Source: Hypericum androsaemum
Taxonomy: Eukaryota; Streptophyta; Magnoliopsida; Malpighiales; Hypericaceae
Assembly: GCA_963995505.1 (NCBI GenBank)
Contig: OZ023181.1
Span: 17,294,221-17,358,220 of the forward strand
Length of the DNA: 64,000 nucleotides
Direction: 5' to 3'
Shown here: piece by piece, positions 23,916-36,690 of the stretch
How positions within the stretch are numbered: the stretch's first letter is position 1
Layout: each line of letters begins with the position of its first letter
Position numbers and translations under genes: made by a program
The notes under the pieces: generated by a model
What the model saw: the letters and a program-made list of their open reading frames with translations, nothing else
The model's database searches: none
Told to the model about the DNA's origin: nothing

Positions 23916-26900
23916 TTAGATATGGAAATCGTACAAGATGAGGTCGTTAAGCTTGTTCAGAGGAGACAAAAGCAAATCATCCTCCGCAAGGTCTCCTAGT
24001 CTAGCCCTCTTGGCAGGCCAATCCGCCACGCGATTAGCTAGCCGAGGCGCATACACTAGTTTACACTTAGGTAAACTCAAAAAGATGGATTGAATTTCCA
24101 TCGCCAAAAGTTCGTGCATCCATTCAAAATCATTGGAAAAGGAGTTGATGTAATTCACCGCAAGTTGGCAATCAGACTTTACGATTATGGCAGAGAAAAG
24201 AAATTGATGCTTGACGTAGCTAGCGGCAACTTGGATCGCCTTTAACTCAGCTTCTATAGCTGTTGAGGCCACTGAAGAGGCAAGTTTGATCTTTACTAAG
24301 CATCCTGTATGATCACGGATCACCACAGCAAGGCCTGATGGAGAGGTGTGATCAATCCAAGATGCATCAGCGTTAAGTTTGAGTACGCCAATGTCGGGAG
24401 GACGCCAAGTATCAGCAGTAGTAATCTCAGAGACAACAACAGGGCTGCGCCAATTTGCATACTCCTGGAATTTCTGATGAGCTGCTCTCCAGGTCTGACG
24501 TGGATCAGGTTTCTTGCCCTCATATATGCAATCATTTCTAGCGAGCCAAACCTGCCAGCATATAAAAACAACTAAGTTAACTAGCTCAGGTTGGTTCATA
24601 TTGGCTAAGTTTTCCATAATATGCAAGAACCAAGACTGAAAGTCAACATGAGTAGTATCAGTAGCAGTCATATAACCAAGAGGGGAATCGAACCAAGTTC
24701 CTCTAGCATGAGGGCAAAGGAAAAGAGCATGAAAAACATCCTCGTTCACAGCTTTGCAAATACTACAACTGGGGTCATCAGTAATGTTTCTACTAACTAA
24801 GTTAGCAGCTAGAGATAAGGAATTATGACCAGCTTTCCACAAAAAAAGTTTTTATTTTAGGGTAAACATTGAGCTTCCAAAGTTCTTTCCAAAAGGTACC
24901 ATAGTTGTCAGCATTTTGATCATGAGTATTCCTTAAAGAAAGATAACCAGCTTTAACAGTGAACTGCCCTATTTTTGCACCAGACCAAATGATCTTGTCC
25001 GATCCAAAGTTCCTTCTGGGTTTGATTCTTTTGATGACATCGATTTCTTGTTCAGAGAACAAGTTCTGGAGCGTATTGTCATCCCAATTGTCACTACTTC
25101 CCTGCAGCAGATCGGAAACGTAATCAGGAGACGCTTCATTAGGTTTAGTAGATAGAATCTTATGTCCAAGCATCTCAAAGAGCCAAGCATCATTCCAAAT
25201 GTGGATGTCTCTCCCATCAGCAACCCTTCATAGAAGATTAGGCTTAAGCATGCCTAATCCCTGAATAATGCTCGTCCATGTCCATGAAGGCCTTGTACCT
25301 TTAACAGCATCCAAAAAATTAGAGTTAGGGAAGTATATGCTTTTGAGTAATTGGAAACATAGGGAGTTTTGATCGTTCAGCATTCTCCAAGCTTGTTTAG
25401 CTAAGAGAGAGAGGTTGAATTGCTCCATATTTCTAAAGCCAAGCCCGCCACTCTTTTTGGACGAGGTCACTTTGTCCCATTTGACCCAATGAATCTTCCC
25501 GGAATCAACGTCACCAGACCACCAATAATTAGACAAAAGGCTGTCCAGCTTCCTGCACACGGTCTTGGGGAAAAGAATACACTACATCGAGTAAGTGGGG
25601 ATAGCAGATAAGACAGATTTAACTATAACATCACGGCCAGCAGTAGATAACATCTTGTTCATCCAAGTTTGAGACCTAGACCACATACTATTATAGATGT
25701 AATTGATAGCATTACGCTTGGATCTACCCCAAAAAGAAGGTAAACCAAGGTACTTCTCATGGTCAGACATAGGAGCCATGCCAAAGATGTTCAAGATATT
25801 ATGTTTTAAGGGCCTGGTCCAAGTTAGTGCTAAATCTGATGCAAGACTTGCTATAGTTAATAGGCTAACCCGACATGTTAACAAAATTCTGTAAAATATG
25901 CTTATAATTATGAGCTTCATGGCAAGTAGCCTCTCCAACTAGCAAAGTATCATCAGCAAACATGATGCAAGTTAAGATAGGACTAGATCTTTTTATACTC
26001 ATACCTCTAATCATGCCAATGGATTGATGCCAATTGATATAGTGCGTGAAAGAGTCAGCAATCAGCAAGAAAAGAAAAGAGGATAGAGGATCTCCCTGTC
26101 TTATTCCTCTCGAAGGGAGAAAAAATTCCAAGGGGGATCCATTAACAGTGACAGAATACGAAACACTGGATATGCAGCTTAAGATGCATCTAGTCCATTT
26201 CGAAGGGAAGCCAAGAGCATGCATGACTTGCTCTAAATACTTCCAATTCACCATGTCATAGGCCTTCTTTAAGTCAATTTTTATGGCCATATGACCCGTG
26301 TTTCTCTGCTTTCCAACCCTGAGAAAGTGAAAAACCTCATTAGCAATCAAAATATTATCCTGTATAGACCTATCTTTAATAAAAGCATTCTGAGATTTCG
26401 AGACAATAGAGTTCATCCAAGGCTTGATCCTATTAGCTAGCACTTTAGAATAAATCTTATAAGCAAAGTTGCATAAACTAATAGGTCTAAATTGGGAGAT
26501 AGATTCAGGCACATCAGTTTTAGGAATCAAAGCAATGTGGGTCTTATTCATACAAGCAGGAATAGATTCAGTTGGGAACCAATCCAAAATCATGCTAGTA
26601 AGCTCATTTCCTACAACATGCCAATAAGTATGGTAGAATAAACCTGGCAAACCATCAGGCCCAGGACTTTTAGAACCACCCATCTGGAAGGTAGCACTTT
26701 TAATCTCCTCCGCATCAATTTGTTTTGTTAGACTGGCAGCCATCTCGGAGGTGAAAACGTGAGGAATGCAAGACAGGATAGGATCACCGTTACTGGTATG
26801 CTCTTCAGAATACATTTGCTTGAAATACGCCTGGATGTTAGCCTTAATACAAGTTTGATCCTCCACCCAGAGACCATCATCAGTCATAAGCTTGACAATC

Positions 26901-28025
26901 TCATTTGTTTGCCTTCTCTGAGTGGCAGTGGCGTGAAAAAAATTTGTGTTTTGATCTCCATGATTAAGCCAGTTGATCCTCGATCTTTGGTGCCAGTAAA
27001 TTTCCTCTTGATGATAAAGAATAGCAAGTTCAGACTTGATCCTTCTCTCTTCGGCTTGAGAAGCTGGAGATTGAACTCCCTGTTGCAACTTTGCAAGCTT
27101 GAAAGTTGCATTACTGATTCTTTCTTTTCTGCCTCCTAGCTTTTTCTTAGACCAGCTTTGCAGGTTTGTAGCACAAATAGAGCTGTGTTTGAAGAACATG
27201 TGGGTGGGATTTCCAGAAACTTGTTGCCTCCAGTTTGATTGAATGACATTTTTACATTCTGATTCCTTGGACCACCATTCCTCAAAACGAAACGGCTTTT
27301 TCCTTTTCCCTGTCTAAACTTGATGACTGAGAATAATATAGGCGTGGTCTGAACCATATATCTCCCCATTGATCAATTGAGCATGTGGAAAGAGGTCTCT
27401 CCACTCACAGTTGACAAGGGACCCGTCAAGCCTTTCCCAAGTTCAAGCATTGCCGTGCTGGTTATTACACCAAATGAATTTACCACCTTTGTAGCCCAAG
27501 TCAATAAGACAATATTTATCCATGAATCCCTGAAGATGTTTCAATTGAGACCAAGTAGCAGGATGAGCTCCCCTTTTATCATCAAGGTGAGACATGGCAT
27601 TCATATCTCCAATATAACAGCGAGGGAAATTTGAATTCCCGTGTAAGGCAACCATTGAGTCCCAGAACGTATCTTTGATAGCTCTAGAAGGTTCGCCATA
27701 AACAAAAGTAGCACCCCACAGATCACCAGAGGACCTGATGTAACACGTAGTATCAATAAAGTTTGGACAACTTGTATCGACTAGCATATCAATCTTAGAG
27801 CTCCACCAAAGAGCAACGCCCCCGCTTAGGCCGATCCGATCCACATAAAAGCTGCTCGTATAGTGCATTTTGATTCTCATCTTCTCTAACACCTTTCTTT
27901 CCTGCTTAGTCTCTATGAGAAAGACTACAAGGGGCCTATATTTCTATATGAGTCCTCGGAGGACTTGAACTGTCAAGTCTTGGCCAAAGCCTTGACAGTT
28001 CCAAGCTAGAAAGGTCACACCCCTT
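23916..28025 (-). pseudogene. LINE ORF2: endonuclease, RT, zf-RVT, RNase H (broken)
   Basis: ORF2 begins near 28020 with the endonuclease motif WNCQGFG, followed by an in-frame stop (L-I-stop) before the catalytic IETK. The endonuclease continues at 27892-27443 with GDMNAMSHLDD. The reverse transcriptase occupies 27199-25865 with SPGPDGLPG, FRPISLCNFAYKI, the PSRGIRQGDPLS motif and the catalytic FADDTLL. After a frameshift come the thumb region (25938-25582 and 25560-25228) and zf-RVT (about 25173-24700). RNase H (24842-23916) shows LNADASW, EAELKA, KSDCQ and a changed NRVADWPAKRA where a leucine is usual. The single longest frame is 444 aa. Not intact. Confidence 0.88.
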
Positions 28026-28248
28026 GGGGTGGCATAGGGCCTGCCACCCGTGGCTTGAATTGGATCTCCTTGTTGGTAGTATCAAAGGACTGGAGTTGAT
28101 TGCCTCTTCCGCGAGCAGCGTTCCTCTAGAACGTGCCAGGCACTCTAGATCCTTTTTTATTCTTGTCCTTGGCCAGGAGAGGAGCTTTCCCTTTATCAAT
28201 TTGTAGGAGAGAGAAGTTGGCCTACGACTGTGGAAATTTGTCGAGCAG

Positions 28249-29795
28249 CTAGTGTGCATCAGTTTCTAACAAGCAATCAGGATTCGGGGGATCGGGTAGA
28301 TCAGCCGGAACGCCCTTCTTCTTAAAACTATGAGGAGGGATACCAATAATTAGGGGTGGAGTGGATTTTTCTTCACTTAACTTCCTTTTACGATCATCAG
28401 GAAGAAAGATTGGGATTGGGTCTGGAATTGGGGCTTGTGGATCCTCTTTTTTCTTTAGAGTAATGGATGCCAGCTTGGGAGTTGTCATTTCTGGCTGTTT
28501 TGAGATTTTGTCCGTAGCTGGTGACATGGCATTAGTCATCCCAGTCATAATGCTAACTGGACTGGGCTCCGAGAAATTGTTGGACGACTTAAAAATTTTA
28601 TCCGACGTAGATGTAGCCGTTGGACAATTAGCCATTGATGATTCAGCTTTTTTCAGATGTGATTGGATCAGAGCAGTCACATCAATCCCATCAACAATAG
28701 GAACTTCGACTAGTTGGACGCCACCGACGTCCAAGTCCAAATCCGGGCACAAAAAAGGCTTGGCTCCACCTTGGACGGCCATGGGACCATCCTTGGTAAC
28801 TAAACCATTTCCGATAAGGGGAAGGATTGCTTCAGGTTTTGGAGCATGTTTCGCCAAAATCTTGCCTTGAGGATTAACGGCGCTTGAGCTTGCACCTGGT
28901 GAAGATGACTGATTGTTAGGAGGAGTTGACCGGGCAGATGGGGGAGGATTATTATGGTTGGGGGCTATTGTCTGCGGGCGAGGCCATGGAGAATGCGTTT
29001 GATGGGTTGGGGATCTCCTGCTCACCGAGCCATCAGCGTGAAGCCATGTCCCGTATGGGAGCTTATTGATAGCCAAACTCCAGAGGAAAGCTTTACCGTC
29101 GTCAACCTTTAAATAGAGCTTGCTGGTGTGTCCAATAACTCCACAGTAGTAACAGAAATCTGGGAGCCTTTTGTACTTGAACTCAATCTTCCTGTTGGGC
29201 AAATTCTTTCTCTCGAGGACATAACCATTCTTTAAAGGCTATTCGACATTGTGCTCAACCTTGATTCTAAGCACACCTTCGACCGAAGAGCTGGAGAAGT
29301 TTGAATCATCAGTTTCAACCAATCGCTGGAATTGGTCCCCAATCATTGTAGCAGTTTATCTAGAGATGAGGTTCAGTGGCAACCCATGGATTTGAACCCA
29401 GAAAACAGAAATTAGGAGGGAGACCTCCGACCAGTGAAGGTCCGGGTCCCACTCCTTGAGAAGGAGGAGGTGTCGTTTAAAGACCACGGGGAAGCTGCAA
29501 GAATTCTCCTCCTGACGATGGAGCTCTAGAAAGAAAAGGAGAAAAGGTTTTGCTCAAGTTCTTCGATCTCAACATCTGACTCCTTAACGGACCAGGACAT
29601 CAAGACACTAGGCTTCACAACATGAAGCTTGTGTTGCCTATCTACTAGAAGCTTCCCAATAAGAACGAGATCATTGACAAAAGAATTAATGGCCGGACTC
29701 GATTCAAAAGAAAGGGCGGAACCAAATTGGAGATCTTTTGTTTACTTTATAAGATCGCTAATGTGGGATGGAATGTCGGGGCCGTCGTCTTCCAT
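28249..29795 (-). pseudogene. LINE ORF1 (nucleic-acid chaperone/gag-like), broken
   Basis: The start is MEDDGPDIPSHISDLIK at 29795, stopping at once in a decayed frame. The DUF4283-like region follows in pieces, and an open stretch from 29202 to 28249 begins PNRKIEFKYKRLP. The zinc knuckle reads CYYCGVIGHTSKLY: the expected last cysteine is tyrosine, so the CCHC motif is damaged. The rest is a low-complexity Pro/Ser/Lys-rich tail, as usual for plant L1 ORF1. Confidence 0.78.
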
Positions 29796-29939
29796 GTTGT
29801 GGTGAAGAGAGAAAGGGATTCAGGGAAGATGAAAGGGAGAAAATTCAGGGAAGGAAATAGAGGAGTTCAGGGGAGAAAGGAGAGAGCACAGTTCAAGGGA
29901 TGAAAGAGGTGCTCTCTTGAAAATACTTATATCTGAATA

Positions 29940-32017
29940 CTACTTATTTGTTTGGGAAGGGTGGATAGCAGTCGTTGACTTCATATGTACCCATCCGTCC
30001 GGTAGTCCCAGTCAATTCCATGTCATGCAGTGCCCCAATAAAAGAAACTATGTAGATTGGATCAATGGCTTGAGCACTATTATTTACGCCAAAAACAAAT
30101 TTGGTTTCGTAGATGGAACTAAAGTCAAGCCGGCTCAAAATTCAAGTGATCTACAATACTGGATTCATGCCGATGCAATGGTGAGAGGTTGGCTCATGAC
30201 TGCTATGGAGAAAGACGTTTGTGGCAGCGCACGGATGACCTATGATATCTGGACCGATATTGCCAAAGGTTTGGCAAAGGAAGCGCTCCACGCGTGTATG
30301 AACTTAAACGTGCAATCACTAGTCTTCGTCAAGATAAGCTTTCTGTTTCAGCATATTATACCAAGCTTAAAAGCCTTTGGGATGAGATAAATGATATTTC
30401 ACCTTTACTGAGATGCTTTTGTAACAGTTTTTATTATGATTTGAAGAAACAAGTCCTAACTATGCATGAGAAAGAACATCTCTATGACTTTCTTATGGGG
30501 CTCGATGATTCGCTTGCAACGAACAATACTCAAATTCTTAGCAGTCAACCAGTTCCAAGCATCAGGATGGCCTATCATCTTGTTTCTCATGACGTGCAGA
30601 TATAAACATATTTGCTACTCGTCGTCCCACTATTAAAACTGCTACCTTCTAAAGTCGATTCCAAGACACTTGACAAGATGAAGGAAGAAGTCGTCCGAAG
30701 TGTTCCCATGGTGGAAAACTTGGTCATCTTATGGCCAATTGCTTTGAGATTGTTAGGTTCTCGCCTGGTTGGAGGAAACCTAGTTACAGCCACGACACAT
30801 CGCGATCACAAAAAAGTGGTCCTAATCGGCCAATCTCTAGCAAGCCGCATGAGCCTCATAACTCGCGATCTCAACTGCGAGCAGCTCAAGTAAGTCAAGA
30901 GGAGAATTTTACTTCTAGACTAAACGGGTAAAATTGACCAAGATCAGGCAGCCACACCACCTGATTTTAGCGCAAACATGGATTGGTAAGATTATTCATA
31001 CTCAAACCTGAGAAATTGACTCGGGTGCAACCAACCATATCACGTGTAATCGTGATATGTTAATTGATGAAATTACTGATGTTGCTCATCCACCTATCAA
31101 GATACCTAATGGGGATGAAATTCTTATTACTAGTATTGAAACTAGTCGATTGACTAATCACATTTGTCTTACCAATGTTATGCACATTCCACTTTTCAAA
31201 TGCAACTTACTATATATGAGCAAGTTGACAAAGGATTTAAATTGTACCGTAATATTTTATGTTGATTGTTGTGTTATTCAAGACTTAATTTCGAAGATTT
31301 TGGTTTGAGTGGTAGACAATGAGACTTTTTATATTACTTTGAAAATGTGCAGGGAAGGGTGGCAATGTCAGTTGAAAGAGAATTGGACGTGCGGGTATGG
31401 CATCAACGTCTCAAACACATCTCTAATGATAAGATGCGATACATATATTCCTTTCAGAATTTAGTTTTTCCTAAGAATTATGGTAAGTGCGACTCATGTC
31501 AACGAGCTAAACATACTCGCTTGTTTTTTCCTCAGAGTTTTATTAAAATAAAGACTTATTTTGAGTTGATACACTATGATATTTGGGGGCCTTATCAGAC
31601 TTCCTCTACTACGGACGCACACTATTTTCTAAGAATAGTTGATGATTTCACTCGAGGCTTTTGACAGCGATGTACTTGATTAATCGATCACCATCTAAAG
31701 CTATCCAAAAGCGGATTCCATATGAGATTCTCTTTGGATATCCTACTTCATACAACCACTTGTATGTATTCAGGTGCCTGTCATATGCACATAATCACAC
31801 TAGGATTGATAAGTTTTACGAGCGAAGCCAACCCTGCATCTTCATTTGCTACCCTTTTAATCAGAAAGGATGTCAGATCTATGATCCTCGAGCACACAAG
31901 TTTTATGTCTCCCGAGATGTCACCTTTGTGGAGAGTGTTTTTCTTTATAAGACACTGCATAATAATATGGGATTGTGCATTGACAAGGCGGATTTTTGAG
32001 GTCCGCGAGGAGGTAGA
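29940..32017 (+). pseudogene. Heavily decayed Ty1/copia gag-int fragment
   Basis: Copia gag pieces lie at 29950-30390 (NYVDWINGLSTIIYAKNK-like, FGFVDGTKVKP) and 30294-30605. Protease-adjacent and GAG-pre-integrase remnants lie at 31057-31480 (VWHQRLKHIS). Integrase starts at about 31560 (FELIHYDIWGPY). Near 31660 the frame jumps from DDFTRG to TAMYLINRSPSKAI, so the integrase core with its second Asp and Glu is deleted. The C-terminal integrase/chromodomain-like part (IFICYPFNQKGCQIYDP, VSRDVTFVES) follows to about 31999. No RT, LTRs or target duplication were recognised. The LINE inserted just before its visible start. Confidence 0.75.
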
Positions 32018-34060
32018 TTGTCAAACCCACATAGAACGGGATCTAGCACACCCATATTATCTACTAACCAGACTAGGCTTTTTTTTAGTTAACTAACGCA
32101 AAAAGACTAAGGTAGCTTATGACAATGCTTGGAAAGATAGATAATAGGGAAAATTGGGCAAGGCACCCCTCCATGCAACCACTCTCAACTTGACTTCTCG
32201 TGGGCTCTATCACGCTCGTGGCAGTTCTAGGCGAATCGAAGTGTGGTCCTAGACTTCGACTCCTTTAATCACATAAGAAATCTAGCCAGCTTCAAACATA
32301 TCCAAATTCTTTCTAATCATAAACCATTGAACTTAAGATTAAACTTAAATGATCTTTAGTTTTAAATACCAAATTTACAAAAGTATTTACCCTTAATAAT
32401 ACATATCCATGTGTTCTTATTAATTACATATTCCCAAGATCAATGACAAATCATGTGACTACGGAGCTTCTAGATCAAAGAGCAAAATACAAACCACAGA
32501 CCTTTAGACCAGCCTCGAAGAATAAAGTGGACTAGATGCGATCAAAATAGATCTCTGGACCAATATAACTCGTATACGAGTTTCTGTAATACTGGTGAGA
32601 AGGGGTGAGTATTTTAGAACACTCCGTAAACAAATAAGATATGCATCGCACTTTATTTAGCCATTTGATGTACAAGCATACCTAAACACATGCATATAAC
32701 TAACCATGCAAATGAATCATACCTGAAATGTACATTAGCCAAAAGCCATACTTACCAAATGGCCAAACATTAGCATATAATCAATAATCACAATAGCACA
32801 AAAACATGAGCAAACTACGCAACATCTCATAATGTCACGCAATTTGACACATGAACACATATTTCCAAAATCATATCACAGAACTGGACGAACATTTAGT
32901 GGATCTAGAACTTGTCTCTCCAACCCCGACACATGATACCATATCTTAAAGGCACCATTGGAAACCAACCGCCTGCCAAACATATCATATCAGAATTTAT
33001 TGTATCTTCAATATATATGCATATATGCCAACATCCCTGGTTGGTCACGGGTAGATCTGCATGCCAACTAGTCGTCTGTATTACACAACACATCTATCCA
33101 TATCACAAATTTTTATATCATAACATATTCATAGATTCCAAAATATCAGACATATTTAGTGCCCTCTCTGAGCCAAATTAACCAAACTAGTACAAATTAT
33201 AATACTCATATGTTAATATGCACTCAAAGTACCATGAGTCGCATATTATTTTTTTACCAATTTTGGCTTGTCAAACTATCTGATGCATTTGTTGTCCCTT
33301 ATGAGCAACCCTCTCTCTTAACCTCAAACTCCGTAAGGTACGATATTACCACGTAGATAACTCAATTTCAAACATGTCAGGCTATCACAAACCATAATTA
33401 TATCCATAGTTTTATTAAATCATAATTTACTTAATTGTGCAATTATAAGTTCATTCCTTTAATTTTCTATACAAAATAGTCCATCTTTACGTTATAACCA
33501 TTCCAAATAAACTTTTTAGTTACTCTAAACCTTCCAAAACCGAACCGTGACTAATTAAGTATTTTAGTAGACAATTTTACTCTTGTCCACGACTTCTTCA
33601 CATGATTTACACTTGTTCTCGTTTTCTTTATTTTTCTGTCTTCTCAAAGTTTGATCGCAATGCATTAAGCTCCTAAGAAATCCATAATACTCGACAACTT
33701 ATAAATTTCATAGTTCATGATGTGGATGAACAAACTTTTATGGTGTTCAAAATCAATATCCATTTCTCTAATTCAATTATATCATAGTACGCATAGTTTC
33801 TCAATTTGATTAACCAATTACATATACCCACAGTTTCTATTAAACTTTCAATTTAAGTCATAATCCAAAGTCACCTCTCCCACTTACTTTTCTTGCCCAG
33901 AATTAATCAATCAAGCTTGACATAATTGGAATGAACTTACCTATGGCTGATTTATAATTTACATCTTTTCTTTTCCTTGGTCTCTCTAGTTTCTCTTCAT
34001 TCTACAGTTCTTCTTTTTTCTTTTTGGTCTACGGTTCCTTTGCTTCGATGGAAACTTAAA
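32018..34060. other. Unassigned AT-rich stretch, possibly an old LTR
   Basis: No gene is visible in 2 kb. The decayed copia ends at a TGTCAAACCCACATAG sequence that resembles the start of some plant Ty3-type LTRs (TGTCACACCC). No matching CA end or target duplication could be found, so a solo LTR is only a guess. Confidence 0.3.
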
Positions 34061-34065
34061 GATAA

Positions 34066-34329
34066 TGTTAGGAATTCAGCAACTAGAGAACAAGATCGCA
34101 CAAAGAACACGGAACAAGAGAATTACGTGGTTCGGCCTAATGCCTAATGTCTTTTATTGATGGATCTGAGTCACAAAGCTATACAAAACCTTAGGGTAAC
34201 ATGTCTTTATATAGAGACAAACCCTTGGTGTACAAGTAACCTATCTAGGTCTAATTAGGAGTCCAGAATCTAGTCAGAATAGGAATAGGAATAGGAAATA
34301 AGTCTTTCCTATTTCTCGTCATCCCAACA
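34066..34329 (-). repeat. LTR of copy B (3' in element sense)
   Basis: 264 bp. Relative to 35362-35643 it lacks a short stretch between CCTAATGCC and TTTTATTGATGG. Confidence 0.9.
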
Positions 34330-34531
34330 ATCTCCACCTTGGCGAGAAATCATCTCGTGGAAGAACCATGAAGCTCCACCCGAACTTCAACAAACTCCAC
34401 CTTGACAAAACACCGCCCCATGAAGAACCATGAGATCTTGCAAAACCAATCCAACTCCACCGACTCCATCTCGGACCATAGATAACTGCATTAATAAGAC
34501 CATCTCAACTTTCTTTTCACCTTTTGTTCAA

Positions 34532-35335
34532 TCACTTGGAGCCAGCCCCCAAGCTCGAGCTTCTGAGCTTGCTTGGCCTATTCTCTCCAACCTCCATCGA
34601 ACTCCAACTAGCAAGTCCACCTGCTGAAGCAAACTTGTGACCAATAGATGCGCTCTCTATTTTTCGGTCAACCCCATGCTCCGCAACCTCGAACTGCTTC
34701 TCCGCTGGACCTTCTTGCCTCATACCAATGCGACATGCCATAGCATACAAAGGGCAACCTTTTGTTCCACCAAGTAGAACCCTCGACATGCCACGAACTC
34801 CACCGTTCGGCCTTGAGTGAGATACCTGATTCGCCCGTGGTGCTACCAACGGCTTCGCATTCCCCATGCAAAACCTACCCAACACCTTTGACGTGCACGT
34901 CTCTTTAGACAACCATAGCGGGAACTTCACATCAACCTTTCTCAAGTCACTCACAAGTTGACTAAAACCATTAATGTGTTGGCTCAAATCCGAGCCCTCA
35001 TTCATCTTGAGCCCGTACAATCTTTGCTTAAGATAAAGCTTGTTCGACAAAGACTTAGACATATACCTTGCCTCCAATTTCTTCCATACCTCAGCTGGTG
35101 ACTCCTCATCCATGACGTGATACATCACATCATCCGCCAAGCACAAGCGAATTGTCGCCACCGCCTTGGCCCCCATCTCCTTCCACTCTTGCTCCTCCAT
35201 TTTCTCGGGCTTCTTCTCCGAGAGCGCGATGACCATCCCTTGTTGCACGAGGAGATCCTTGACACGCCTTTGCCATAACCCAAAATTCGAAGAACCATCG
35301 AACTTCACAAGAGCAAACTTCGCGCCGTCCGTCAT
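34532..35335 (-). CDS. Truncated gag-like ORF of copy B (267 aa)
   Basis: The frame starts MTDGAKFALVKFDGSSNFG right after the PBS and shows the copia gag N-terminal domain (LWQRRVKDLLVQQGM, then LYLKQRLYGLKMNEG and HINGFSQLVSDLRKVDV). At residue VKF it jumps directly to PLWLSKETCTSKVLGRF, skipping the zinc knuckle and protease found in the copy at 38811-40951. The jump removes exactly 297 codons, so the frame stays open. The C-terminal part (VLGRFCMGNAKPL) resembles the connection between RT and RNase H of copia polyproteins. Without the zinc knuckle the product may not bind RNA normally; function is unknown. Confidence 0.72.
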   Translation of the reverse strand: MTDGAKFALVKFDGSSNFGLWQRRVKDLLVQQGMVIALSEKKPEKMEEQEWKEMGAKAVATIRLCLADDVMYHVMDEESPAEVWKKLEARYMSKSLSNKLYLKQRLYGLKMNEGSDLSQHINGFSQLVSDLRKVDVKFPLWLSKETCTSKVLGRFCMGNAKPLVAPRANQVSHSRPNGGVRGMSRVLLGGTKGCPLYAMACRIGMRQEGPAEKQFEVAEHGVDRKIESASIGHKFASAGGLASWSSMEVGENRPSKLRSSSLGAGSK

Positions 35336-35347
35336 CCTCCAACCCAA

Positions 35348-35359
35348 GCTCTGATACCA
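35348..35359 (-). other. Primer-binding site, copy B
   Basis: On minus TGGTATCAGAGC, exact for initiator-Met tRNA, two bases from the 5' LTR at 35362. Confidence 0.92.
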
Positions 35360-35361
35360 AT

Positions 35362-35643
35362 TGTTAGGAATTCAGCAACTAGAGAACAAGATCGCACAAA
35401 GAACATGGAACAAGAGAATTACGTGGTTCGGCCTAATGCCTACGTCCACGGTGAGAAAGGAGAACTTTTATTGATGGATCTGAGTCACAAAGCTATACAA
35501 AACCTTAGGGTAACATGTCTTTATATAGAGACAAACCCTTGGTGTACAAGTAACCTATCTAGGTCTAATTAGGAGTCCAGAATCTAGTCAGAATAGGAAT
35601 AGGAATAGGAAATAAGTCTTTCCTATTTCTCGTCATCCCAACA
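35362..35643 (-). repeat. LTR of copy B (5' in element sense)
   Basis: 282 bp, TGTTAGGAATTC...CATCCCAACA on plus, followed by the target duplication GATAA. Confidence 0.92.
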
Positions 35644-35648
35644 GATAA

Positions 35649-36690
35649 GTTAAATGGTCTCCATCCCGTAACTTAAATTTCCACCGCCTCTAATGTTTAC
35701 TTTTGCTGTGTCAATGAAATTTTCCTCATCCATCCACGTTGCCATCTTTACTTTTTTTTGTTCTTATCCGTGTTTATGAAGGTAAGCAAAATTTGATATT
35801 TCTTTCTTTTATTTATAATGACCAACTTATCCGTGGACACTTTGTAAATTGCCACGTCTTCTTCTCTTACTTTTTTTTCATCTGATCACTTTTCACATTG
35901 TTTTATCCTTCTTTCCACGTTTTTCTCCTCCCCTTCTTTTTTAATTTTATCATCTCTTAATAGTTAATTTATATTCTAGTCCTAATTTGTTAAGTTTACA
36001 AAAGTTTGATGCAAGTCATTTATTTTATTTTCAATTAAGTTTACTATAATTTTATTTAGTACCTCAAATTAATTTGTACCAAATTATATCTATATACATT
36101 CCTAAAATTTCTTAATGATCAATTAGTGTTACTATTTTGCAACAAAGATGACTTAGTATAATTGATTAAATATAACTAATTTTTGTGATATAGTTGGGTA
36201 TTATAGTGCTTCACAGTACGAGGTACATGATTAGAGTATTGTTGTAATGAGATAAACACGTTAGAATTGGTTGATTTCATAAACTAGTGATACAATAGAC
36301 CTGCGGTACTTTTTATTCTCTCAAAGTGCACATTGGTAAGAGAGTGCATGTTACAAGGTTGTTATTAAAATTTTGCAAGGGGAGACGACAATGTAATAGG
36401 GTGGTTTATAATCGAAGAATGATTAAGATAAAATTAGGCCAATGATCGGGTGACAATAGTTTATGTTTTACCTAATTTAGGGCATGTAATACCTTTAGTT
36501 ATGTATTTACATAAATTATTGGTCTAGTATACTTATGCACATTCATCAATTTTTTAGTGGGTAATAAAATTGGAAGTACCAAAAAAAAGGAGAATGCACG
36601 TTTTCTAAGTACTATCAAAATCATTAATTTCTATTGAAAAAAAGAATAGTGTCAATACAAGGAAACTTGTCAAAGAGATCAACTCAGTTT
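35649..36690. other. Intergenic, nothing recognised
   Basis: AT-rich; no coding region or repeat boundary that I can support. Confidence 0.5.

Larger units (their letters stand above)
23881..29918 (-). mobile_element. Near-full-length L1-type LINE
   Basis: The element is about 6 kb, on the minus strand. It is flanked by the imperfect 15-16-bp target duplication GAAAATACTTRTATC (23866-23880 and 29919-29933; one mismatch) and ends in a T7 run on plus (its A tail). It contains a 5' leader (29918-29796), ORF1 and ORF2 in normal order. Unlike the LINE at 8300-11393 it is not 5'-truncated. Several stops and frameshifts have accumulated. Confidence 0.9.
34066..35643 (-). mobile_element. Gag-only copia-type LTR element, copy B (TR-GAG-like)
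   Basis: The element is 1578 bp, on the minus strand. Its perfect 5-bp target duplication is GATAA (34061-34065 and 35644-35648). The LTRs are 34066-34329 and 35362-35643, nearly identical apart from a short deletion in the left one. The exact initiator-Met PBS TGGTATCAGAGC (plus 35348-35359) and a purine tract (AAGGTGGAGATTG) are present. The interior holds a single intact gag-type frame and nothing else. It has every cis signal needed for replication in trans. Confidence 0.92.

Noticed and set aside
32018..34060. Solo Ty3-type LTR starting TGTCAAACCC
   Set aside because: Start motif only; no CA end, target duplication or second copy in the window. Kept as a low-confidence note.
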